Assembly: GCF_000715075.1 (NCBI RefSeq)
Contig: NC_134096.1
Coordinates: 119,968,698-120,032,697, forward strand
Origin: Nicotiana tabacum
Taxonomy: Eukaryota > Streptophyta > Magnoliopsida > Solanales > Solanaceae
Length of the DNA: 64,000 bases
Direction of reading: 5' to 3'
Below, in pieces: positions 35,901-47,900 of the stretch (within the stretch, counting starts at the first letter, position 1; each line of letters starts with the position of its first letter). Both the position numbers and the translations under genes were made by a program. The notes under the pieces are model-generated. The model saw nothing but the letters and a program-made list of their open reading frames with translations, was not told the origin of the DNA and ran no database searches.

Positions 35901-38900
35901 TAGTCTGTCTCCATTGTTTTTTCTTTAACTTCAGTTACCTTCCAGAAAATTTTTAGTGAAACATGAAACTTATAATTTCCAATTTCCATCACTCGTAATT
36001 ACTTTTCAATGAAAAATTCTGTCATTATTGGTATTCTTACTCTCTTTCTCGTTTGCTAATGGTATAACTGTACAGACTGCAAAAGCAGTTTCTGAAGCGG
36101 CCCCTCTGTTGGAAGTGGATTGGGACGAGAGATTGCTTGTTCACATTGGTTACAGTCCCTTGAGGTAACTTTGTGTAACTATGTGTTGTTATATTCAAGT
36201 TGGCCCTTATTATTGATTTAGCAGATAATGTATTCCAGGTGGACTTGTCGAAATTGCTCGCTGGCTTCAAATATTACGTCAAGCAGTCTACGACCTTGTG
36301 ACTTTAAAATGGGAAAAGTTCTTAGTACCCTTCAGGCATTCAGATGCACATTTAACTTTGATTTAAGGTGAACTTTGTTTGCTACTGTTATTGCTCATTT
36401 GTTATATCATTCTTTGATGTATTGGACAGAACACTAGCTCTGATTTCTTAGTGCCACATTTCAGATTAAAAAAGAAGTTCCATCTATCTCAACTCATTTG
36501 TTTCGTTTTTGATTGTATGATTGTTGGTTAGTATATTTCTGTTTTGGCATGACCAGGAGGCAAAAAATCCTTCCGCTTTTGCCCTGGGATTGTAGAGAGG
36601 TAGGAGAAGTGCCATATTAGTGTGTCATTGAAGAACATTAGCCAAAATCGTGAGTCAAAAAATTGCTTGTCTCAAATGTTGGGAAACTTTGGTTGTTGAA
36701 CTGTTAGCTTGTATGGCAGTATGGCCATTGGATATATTTTTCTGCACTAGTATGATAGAAGGAAGAAAGAGATTGTTTTTTGAGGGAGGGGGACGGGAGA
36801 TGAGAAAAAAGAGGAAGCAGAGAGGAAGGAGGGATTTTGAATATCATATTAGTTCCATTAAGTGTAACTGCTGCAAATTTAGATCAAGTGGTATGCAATA
36901 AAGTGTTCAACGACTCCTTTGGTTGGTTGCAGCCAATTTATATTATTAATCTCAAGTCTGTTAGGATCATTTTGGTGCAGCAAAGAAGTATGATTAATAA
37001 ACTACTACCTCCATGTGATGGTGAACTGGAGGTTGTGTCTAGATTAGGTCAAGCACTTTCTCTTCTCTGTTTTTGACTTTTTATTGCTTTACACTTACTT
37101 TTCGTGTGATGTATCCCTATATAATATATCTCCCAGACTAAGGTATACTCACCGTGCCAGTGGCAAAAATATTCAGTTTTCTGACTTTCCTAATATTAGG
37201 TATGTCAAATATGATATTTTCTGCCAGAATCATGGCTCTTGATGGATAAATCAGAACCATTATTGTGCATTCAAGACACTGTTACCATCCCCTAGTTCAT
37301 GTTTGCGACAAAAATGGTTCACTTCAAACTTGTGTTACCTTGTTAGTACCGCCATATAACTCGTGAACTGTTTCCCCTGTTCCTAACCTTTTGTTTTTTC
37401 CTGAAGTATAAAAATCAATTATGTTTGTTAATTCTTTTTAGTGAATTTCTTTAGAGATCTCAGAGAAGTACAGAAAATTATCTCACGGTTGAGCAATGTG
37501 TTTCCAGGTTGCCCATTTCCGAGGGTTTAATTAGCAAAAGATTGGCTGACATTCTTCATCATGGAATTTCAATTCATGCCAATGAGCTTAAAAGTGCCAA
37601 GGCATTGATTGATGGGAAATTGGTAATGAACTCTGAACTTCTGGTATCAGTCTAGATCAACCAATATCCTTAAACTTGGATGCTAGTTTTCCTCTTCTGC
37701 ATCCTCATGTCCACGCCTTATGGTTTTACTACCTCCTGGTGTTGGAACTTGTTTTTTCCTTTCTTTCATTTGAATCTAACAGAAAAGACGCACTCTAAAT
37801 GGTTCTGGTTCTTGAGTAATAACATATCAAAGTGGCATTAAAATATGTGATAGGCTGCTCCTTTAGACTTGATTTGCTTGCTGGCCCTTTATCAAAATAT
37901 GAACCCGATCTCCTTCCTTGGTAACTATGCCGGGTATTTTTCACCTTCTTTTCTTTCATTTCTAGGCAATTGAAGATGAGCAATTTGATTCAGGCGGCTT
38001 ACATGATGTTGAATTCCTCCTACCTTTCACGGAAGATAAGTATTTGGAAGGTCTGTAAATATTTTCCAATTTACACAATTAGCCTTTCTTTTGAATTTAA
38101 CTAAATATAAGCTAGTTGCTGTATAAATAATTTCAGCTTTCTCTCATTCTTTTCTTTTTGTATTTTGTTTTTATGAAGCATGCAGACAAAAGGAGGTAAT
38201 AGGTCTTCTAGTCTTTAGTGGCTCTATCTGCTCCTATGCTTACTCAAATTCGAAGGAACCAGTTTCTCAAGCTTTGACTGACATAAAGGTATTTTAACTT
38301 TGCATCTGATGGTGTTTGCTTAAGGACTCAATAATTTAGTACATTTCTCTTGCTTATGCATTCGTGGACGTTAGAGGTGTTTCAATAGATCTGGATCCAT
38401 TTGTTTGCCTCCAAAAAGCCATATTATCAGAGCATATTAGATGGATTACTGGAAGCAGAAAGCTTCTTTTGTGTTTTCTCAAGATCACAGGTGCATAGTA
38501 CAGCTGGTTCTAGATTTAATGTTGATTTTACCTCAAAAGGAGTATTTTACTGTTTGGATTAGTGGTTAATTTGAATTTATCTTACATTTGCTCTGCTTGA
38601 TGTTAAATCGTGGCTCCTGGTTGTCTTCTTGTTTTTTGGTCAGCATTTAACTTCTGGTCTTCTTGTTGCTTAGGAAGACATAATTAAGAGTCTAAGAAGC
38701 AGATTAGATATCATGTGTGATGAGGCAGACAGAGAATCAGATTCTAAAGATGACAAAACTGAAGAGAGCAGCAACCACATATTGAATGGGAGTGCAGTTC
38801 TGCAACTTGATTTACAGTTACTGAGGTATAACACGGTCTAATGGAATCTTTTCTCCTCTAAATGTCCAAAATCAACACTGTGACTTCTTTTCACCATGAC

Positions 38901-41900
38901 ATCCTCATCCGTTTGCAAAATTCTCTAGTTCTTTATCTATATGGTCTAAGCTTTAGTATTTTAATGAGATTCATTTGACTCTTTATAAGCTTTAAATTCT
39001 AAATTGAGAACTTGACACTTCCTCTATCATTTTCTTATTGAGAACTACAAAAGTAAAATTGTCATTGGTCATATTTATGACCCTATGACTGGAAAGGACG
39101 TGACCTCTTTTTGACCTTATAGATGGGATTCTCATTAGCTGTGTTTATTGTCTCTGAGCAGCGTTCTATCATGTTCCGCTTACACCAGATTCATAATAAA
39201 AATGTACTCCTTGATGAGGCACAGATAGTTAAGTTATTTTGCTTTGTCGGTGAAAATAACCTTATACTCACAGAAGGAAGGTCCATTACGTCAATATACA
39301 GGGCCACAGTTTGTTTTATTACATGTTGAATATGGGATACTCAGGGCATATAGTGACAACTCATTCTGGACGAGTGTTCCCCTGTTTTCAATGGTGATAT
39401 CACTTTTTTTTCCTAGCATGTGGAAGTGTTATGCGTTTTGCCATATATCTTCCTGTATGTATAGTTGGGCCACAATTGAACATGGTGCAGGAGATCCCCC
39501 ATCATTAACATTAGTGTGTACTGTAGTTGGTCTGACTTAGATGAATTTAAATGAATTTAAACTGAGAATCATGGTCAGTAGCTTGTCTGTTGTTTCCATA
39601 CCATAGTGGCGTGATGATGATGCCGATGATGATTACTGTTGTTTTTATATTGTTGTAGTTTTCTTGATAGAGTAGCGTGATTATTGTTATTAAAATCTCA
39701 GATTAAAAGAATTTCATTTTGCTTATCAGTTTTGTAGTTTCTCACACTTTGACCTTCATCTTTTACTAGACGGTAGTCGGTAGAAGTTGGCTTCTTAATG
39801 ATGCTGAAATAGGATTGTTAGTTTAGAGCTATGTACATAATATAGTCTTGTCCCATATTGGAATAGGAGTAATATGTCCTTGTAGTGTATAGCTATAAAT
39901 AAGGATCTCATGTATTGTATTCATCATCTCATATCAATAATATATTTTTTCCCGTACTTTATGGTATCAGAGCAATTGTGAGAGATTTATTGCTGTGCAT
40001 AAATTCCAGCGACTCCGAGAAGAGAAATTGGTCACCGGAAGTCTTTTTCCGGCAACTTTTTCCGGCAACTTTTTCAAGGCTGTTTGCGTCTGCTTTATCT
40101 CCGTCAGTGTTGTGCAAAATCCAACACTACCACAAGAGTAGTCATTGTCCGGCGACCAAACCCCAGTAAAAATCTCCGGCAGAAGCCTCCTCACGCGCCC
40201 CCACGCGTCACCAGAAGCTAAGGCGCATGAGCTCACGCGCCGGCGCGTACGCCCTCTTCCGGCCATTTTTTGAAAAAGTCCTTTCATAACAGTTGGGTCG
40301 TCTGGTAATTCCGATCCTACCCCTACTGTTTTTGTTTCATTCCTACCACTTTTTTCCGTCAGCTACAGTAACATTCTGGCAGCTACAGTAACATTCCGGC
40401 AGCTACAATAATTCATTATTCTGTTTCAGTGTTTCCTTACTCAGTTTCAGTGGATTACAGTTGATTCTTTCTCTTATTTGGTAATAATTTGCAACGATAT
40501 CTTTGGGATTTGATGTTTTTGGGTCTAAAAACATAGTTCTGGAAGCTCTAGTGTTATGATTACCTCGGAATCTTTAATGGGAAGTTCAAACTACTTAGCT
40601 TGGGCTTCATCTGTCGAGTTGTGGTGTAAAGGTCAAGGTGTTCAAGATCATCTAATCAAACAGTCTAGCGAAAGAGATGAAAAGGCGATAGCACTTTGGG
40701 CAAAGATCGATGCTCAGTTATGTAGCATCCTGTGGCTTTGATTCCAAGTTGATGCCTTTGTTTCGTCCATTCCGGACATGTTATTTGGTTTGGGCAAAGG
40801 CTCGTACCTTATACACTAATGACATATCTCGCTTCTATGATGTGATATCGCGGATGACAAACTTAAAGAAGCAGGAACTAGATATGTCTACTTACTTGGG
40901 TCAAGTACAGGCAGTCATGGAGGAATTTGAGAAGTTGATGCCAGTTTCTGCTAGTGTGGAAAAACAACAAGAGCAACGACAGAAGATGTTTTTAGTTCTT
41001 ACCCTCACTGAACTTCCTAATGATCTTGATTCAATACGCGACCAGATTTTGGCTAGTCCGACTGTCCCCACAGTTGATGACTTATTCTCTCGATTACTCC
41101 GCCTTGCTGCAGCACCAAGTCACCTAGTGATCTCATCACAGATACTTGATTCCTCTGTTCTCGCATCCCAGACAGTGGATGTTCGGGCGTCTCAAACTAT
41201 GGAGAATAGACGAGGAGGAGGTCGTTTTGGAAGATCTAGACCCAAGTGTTCTTCAGTGAAATTAAAAGCGCGCCTAAGTGCAAAAGCGAGGCGCACAAAC
41301 ACTTTGCCGCTCCGCGTGACCTCAAGCGAGGCGCGTGTGTCAGAAGACCTTTACATTCCTTTTTTAAAATTATAATAAGTTAGTCGTCACAGTTCCCTAG
41401 ACCATATTTATGGCAAATAGCCAGGGAAATATGGAAAAATTAATTAAGGGAGCAAATCAGATTTCCCAAAAAATTAAGAAAAGAGAAGATGATGGAATTA
41501 TAAGAAGACCAGAGGAGTTGAAGGACTGCAAGAAAAAGACAAAATCGAACAACTGCAGCGGGACAAGCCTCTATCACAGGTATTCTTCTCTTCTCTGTTT
41601 CTTTATCTCTTATGCTTTTTGTATGCCTCTCTCTCTTCTACTCATTTTTTTCTTCTTTTACTCCTTTGTAATAAGAGATACAGACAAGAATTCTCCATTA
41701 AAGATGAGTAGTTGACTGGATTGACTTTTTCTTGTGATTAAATTTTTTGTTATTTTTCCTTTTGGTAAAGTGAATAAATTGGTAAAGTTAGAAAATAAAT
41801 GGGTCAGGTGCTGGAATCTTATAATTAGTCCTTTTTGTCTTTGTAGAAAATTTGTAGAATTAAATGGGACACTTGTCATCGTTTGATGATTGATGTTGTC

Positions 41901-44900
41901 TAACTTTTATTTAACTATCACTATATATGCAACACCTGTAAAGAGACTAAGAGAGGATAAATATAAAGACACAAATAGTGGACTCAACACTTTCTTAGAA
42001 GTCATGGCATTGTGGTGGACCCCACTGGTGTTCACCTTTATATTCTTGTTGTATGTTGTATATCATTATTTAACAATTATAATTGCATGCAAATGTCATA
42101 ATATTAATTTATTTTAATTCAGAATTAAATGATAGGGGATTTGTCTACCTTATATTTTTGTTGTATATTATTATTTTAAAATTCTTGTTGTATATTATTA
42201 TTTAAAAATAATTGCATGCAAAATGCATTACATATTACTTTTTAATAAGTTTTTAGAATTATAAATGACAGAGGACTGTCCAACTTTGTGTTCTTGTTAT
42301 GTATTACTATTTAAAAATTATAATTGCTTGCAAGATGCATTATATATATATTTTTTATTTTTTTTTCAGAATTAGAAATGGCAAAGGACTTGTCCAAAGG
42401 CAATCGAAGGGATCCTGGCTGGAAATATAATCATTTGAAGGATCCTAATGACACTACAAGAGTCTCATGCAATTTTTGTGGAAAAACAACCATTGGTGGA
42501 ATTAATCGGGCAAAACAACATTTGATTGGGAACTTTAGGAATGCAACAAAGTGTGCAGTATGCCCATAAGAGGTTAGAGAGGAATTGAAAAATTACACGG
42601 AGGAGAAAAAAATAAGAGAGGAAGTCTATACTAACGAATTTTCTGGACTTGATGAGTTTGATTATCAAGACGATGTTGGTGGAGAAGATGAAGTCCACGA
42701 GATCATTCATAAGAAAAGAGGTGGAGGAAGCTTTCCTAGTGGCTCTAGTAAGAAATTGGCCAAAGGAAAGGGACCCATGGATGTGTTTCTACAAAAGCAA
42801 GGAACACTTAGGCAAACAAATATCAAAGATTCATGTGATAAAGAAGCAAGAGCCATGACAATTCAAAAAGTTGCTCGCTTCTTTTACGATAATGGGATCC
42901 CATTCAATGTTGCTCGCTCAAAAAGTTTTAAGGAAGCAGTTGAGTCTATAGGAAGGTATGGTCCAAACTTGAAGCCTCCAAAGGTACCCCGAATTAAGGG
43001 TTCCGTTACTTAGGAAGGAGGTTGAGTTAACCAATGAGATTATAAACAAACATAGAGAAGAATGGTTGAAGTATGGATGTTCCATTATGGTGGATGGATG
43101 GTCGGATAGAAAACAAAGAACTTTGATAAATTTTTTGGTGAATTCTCTACATGGAACAGTGTTTATGGAGTCAATAGATGCTTCCTCATTTGTTAAGACC
43201 GGAGAGAAACTATGTGAATTGCTTGATAGATATGTGGAGCGTGTTGGAGAGCATAATGTGGTTCAAGTTATAAGTGATAATGGTAGCAACTTTGTGTTGG
43301 CCGGTAAGAGTTTATTGCTTTAAATGTTTAAGTTTTATGTTTTACTTTCTAATATCGATTCAAGGTTCTGATTCCTAAATTTTAACATATCTATAAACTT
43401 TTTTTCTATAGGTCAACTCTTACAGAAAAAAAGAAGACACATATATTGGATGCCATGTGCAGCGCACTGTGTTGATCTAATGTTGGAAGACATAGGGAAG
43501 ATTCCAAACATTAAGAAGGTCCTTCAAAGAGCAATTGCCCTTGTCGGTTTTATTTATGGGCACTCAGGAGTCTTAAATATGATGAGAGATTTCACAAAAA
43601 ATAAAGAGTTGGTGAAATATGGGATTACTCGATTTGCAACGAGTTTTTTGACTTTGCAACGATTGCAATATCAAAAAACTAATTTGCGAGCAATGTTTAT
43701 ATCTGACAAATGGGCGATTAGTAGATGGTCTAAGTTACCAAAGGGAAAAAGTGTAACTCATACCGTCTTGATGACAACATTTTGGAACCAGGTTGTGTAT
43801 ATTTTGAAAATAATGGGGCCTCTTGTTAAAGTATTGCGATTAGCTGATAATGAGAAAAAACCTGCAATGGGGTATATTTATGAAGCCATGGATAGAGCTA
43901 AGAAGGCTATTGCAAATGCATTTGACGGGAATATTGCAAAGTATAAAAATATCTTTAAGATTATTGATGAAAGATGGCAATGCCAATTGGATCATCCATT
44001 ACATGCAGCTTGACATTATCTAAATCCAGAGTACTTCTATCAAAATTCAGCTATTTAAAATTGTAGAGAAGTAACAAATGGGTTGTACGCTTGTATTGAA
44101 AAATTGGTTCCAAGCACTGAAGTACAAGACAAGATTATATCTGAGATACCACTGTACACTAAAGCTGAACAACAATTTGGCCTTCCGATTGCAAAAAGAT
44201 CTAGAACGACAAGATCTCCTGGTAACCGAAAATATTAACCTTTAAATTCTCAATTATTAGTTTATATTTAAAATTTTACTTAATACTTGCATAGTTACAT
44301 TAACTTAGAAATAACAAATAACGATGGTCAACATAACACTTTTTACAGTTGAATGGTGGAATTTATATGGTAATTTAGCTCCTCATCTCCAAAAATTAGC
44401 CATTAGAATTTTGGGTTTAACGACTAGTGTTGTTGGGTGTGAGTATTTGAGCATGTAAGTACTCGTAATGGTATACTTCTTATTTATTTTCTTTGCTTAG
44501 TTAATCAATTAGACTGACAAGAGTGGGTTGCTCTAGTGGTGAGCACCCTCCACTTCCAACCAAGAGGTTGTGAGTTCGAGTCACCCCAAGAGCAAGATGG
44601 GGAGTTCTTGGAGGTAGGGAGCCGATGGTCTATCGGAAACAGCCTCTCTACCCCAGGTAGGGGTAAGGTCTGCGTACACACTACCGTCCCCAGACCCCAC
44701 TAGTGGGATTATACAGAAGATGGGTTTCACTGATGATTTTTATCAGTGAAACCCACGCTTTAAGTGCGCTTTAAGCTTTAAGCTTCAATAGGGCTTTAGC
44801 GCTTTTTTGCACTTTTCACTTTTGACAACACTGGTGTTTTTATTGTCACAAACTTGGACACACTCGTGAAATGTGCTATTCCTTACATGGTCGTCCACCC

Positions 44901-47900
44901 AAAAATGCTTACGTTGCTCAGAACGAGACTACAGGTAACCAGAGATTTTCTTTATCTAAAGAAGAATATAATGAGCTCCTTCAGTATCGAGCAAGTAAGC
45001 AGACATCTCCACAAGTAGCCTCGGTTGCCCAGACTGATACTTCTGTTGCTGGTAGTTCTTTTGCTTGTGTTTCCAGTCTAGTACAGACCCTTGGACCATG
45101 GGTCATGGACTCGGGCGCTTATGATCACATCTCTGGTACAGTCTCTTCCCACTGTTACTTTAGCCAATGGATGTCAAACTAAGGCAAAAGGAGTTAGGCA
45201 AGCTAACCCCTTCTCTTCTATCCCCTAGATTCCGTTCTTTATGTCCTTGGTTGTCCTTTTAGTTTCGCATCTGTTAGTCGTTTGACTCGTTCCCTCCATT
45301 GTGATATATATTTTACTGATGATTCCTTTATTATGCAGGACCGCAGTACAGAACGGACAATTAGTACAAGACGTGAATCAGAAGGCCTTTACTACCTTAA
45401 CTCACTCGGTCCTTCCACAACATGTCTAGTTACAGATCCTCCAGACCTAATCCACAGACGTTTAAGACATCCGAGTTTATCCAAACTTCAGAAGATGGTG
45501 CCTAGTTTATCTAGTTTGTCTACATTAGATTGTAAGTCGTATAAGCTTGGGAAACATACCCGAGCCTCCTTTCCGCTTAGTGTTGAGAGTCATGCAGAGT
45601 CTATTTTCTCCTTAGCTCATTCTGATATATGGGGTCCTAGTAGAGTCAGTTAAAACTTGGGATTTCGTTATTTTGTTAGTTTTATTGATGATTATTCAAG
45701 ATGTACTTAGCTTTTCTTAATGAAAGATCGTTCTGAGTTATTTTCTATATTCTAAAGTTTCTGTGCTGAAATCAAAAACTAATTTGGTGTTTCTATTCGC
45801 ATTTTTCGCAGTGATAATGCCTTAGAATATTTATCTTCTCATTTTCAGTAGTTTATGACTTCTCAAGGAATTATTTATCAGACATCTTGTCCTTATACCC
45901 CTCAGCAAAATGGAGTTGCAGAGAGAAATAATAGGCACCTTATTGAGACTGCTTGCACACTAAAAATTAAATCTCGTGTTCCGTTGCGTTTTTGGGGCGA
46001 TGCAGTTCTCACAGCTTGTTATTTGATTAATCGGATGCCTTCATCTCCCATCAAGGATCAGATTTCGCATTCAGTATTGTTTCCCCATTCAGCCTTATAC
46101 TTTCTTCCACCTCGTGTTTTTGGGAGCTCGTGTTTTGTTCATAACTTAGCCCCGGTGTAACATAAGTTAGCTCCTCGTGCTCTCAAGTGTGTCTTCCTTG
46201 GTTATTCTCGTGTTCAGAAGGGATATCGTTGTTATTCACCTGATCTTCGTAGGTACCTTATGTCAGCTGACGTCACATTTTTTGAGTCTAAACCTTTTTT
46301 ACTTCTGCTGACCACCATGATATATCTGAGGTCTTACCTATACCGACCTTTGAGGGGTTTACTATAGCTTCTCCTCCACCTTCGATCACAGAGGTTTCAC
46401 CCATACCAACCGTTGAGGAGTCTAGTGTTGTTCCTCCTAGTTCCCCAGCCACATGAACACCACTCTTGACTTATCATCGTCGTTCGCGCCTTACATTAGG
46501 CCCAACTGGTTCTCGTCCTGCACTTGACCCTGCTCCTACTGCGGACCCTGCTCCTAGTACACCGATTGCACTTCGGAAAGGTAATACGGACCACACTTAA
46601 CCCTAATCTTCATTATGTCGGTTTGAGTTATCATCGTCTGTCATCTCCCCATTATGCTTTTATATCTTCTTTGTCCTCGGTTTCCATCCCTAGGTCTACA
46701 GGTGAAGCGTTGTCTCATCCAGGATGGCGACAGGATATGAGTGACGGGATGTCTGCTTTACAGACAAGTAGTACTTGGGAGCTTGTTCCTCTTCCTTCAA
46801 GTAAATCTACTGTTGTTTGTCGTTGGGTTTATGCAGTCAAAGTTGGTCCCGATGGCCAGATTGATCGACTTAAGGCCCGTCTTGTTGCCAAAAGATATAC
46901 TCAGATATTTGGGCTCGATTACAGTGATACCTTCTCTCCCGTGGCTAAAGTGGCATCAGTCCGCGTTTTTCTATCCATGGTTGCGGTTCGTCATTGGCCT
47001 CTCTATCAGCTGGACATTAAGAATGCCTTTCTTCACTGTGATCTTGAGGATGAGGTTTATATGGAGCAACTGCCTGGTTTTGTTGCTCAGGGGGAGTCTT
47101 GTGGCTTTGTATGTCGCTTGCGTCGGTCACTTTATGGTCTAAAACAGTCTCCTCGGGCCTGATTTGGTAAGTTCAGCACGGTTATCTAGGAGTTTGGCAT
47201 AACTCGTAGTGAAGCTAATCACTCGTGTTTTATCGGCACTCTGCTTCAAGTCTCTGTATTTATCTGGTAGTATATGTTGATGATATTGTTATTAATGGCA
47301 ATGATCAGGATGGTATTACCAATCTGAAGCAGCATCTCTTCCAGCACTTTCAAACTAAGGATCTGGGCAGATTGAAGTACTTTCTAGGTATTGAGGTTGA
47401 AAGTCTAGCTCAAGTATTGTTATTTCTCAAAGAAAATATGCTTTAGACATTATTGAGGAGACATGGATGATAAGTTGCAAACCTGTTGACACTCTGATGG
47501 ATCCGAATTCTAAACTTCTGCCAGGACAGGGGGAGCCGCTTAGCGATCCTGCAAGCTATAGGCGGCTGGTTGGTAAATTAAATTATCTCACAGTGACTAG
47601 ACCCGGCATTTCTTATCCTGTGAGTGTTGTAAGTCAGTTTATGAATTCACCATGTGATAGTCATTGGGATGCAGTAGTCCGCATTATTCGGTATATAAAA
47701 TCGGCTCCAGGCAAAGGGTTACTGTTTGAGGATCGAGGCGAGCAGATCGTTGGATACTCAGATGCTGATTGGGCAGAATCACATTCTGATAGACATTCTA
47801 CGTCTGTATATTGTGTTTTAGTAGGATGCAATTTGGTATCTTGGAAGAGCAAGAAGCAGAATGTAGTTGCTCGGTTTAGTGCAGAAGCAGAATATCGAAC

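Larger units (their letters stand above)
41254..44833 (+). mobile_element. hAT DNA transposon inside copia element 1
   Basis: 3580 bp with ends CAGTG...CACTG. An 8-bp target duplication flanks it (GTGTTCTT at 41246-41253, GTGTTTTT at 44834-44841). Subterminal regions carry repeated AAAGCG and GAGGCGC motifs. It contains a degenerate transposase gene and a SINE. Confidence 0.9.

Noticed and set aside
36650..37076. Open frames in ODR4 intron 5
   Set aside because: They lie between exons 5 and 6, which join in phase; no domain seen.
39123..39540. Two overlapping open frames in ODR4 intron 9
   Set aside because: Intron sequence with no homology I recognise; the host frame is continuous without it.
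44515..44714. tRNA gene
   Set aside because: A- and B-box-like motifs are present, but no cloverleaf or acceptor stem forms; the body matches a TS-type SINE.
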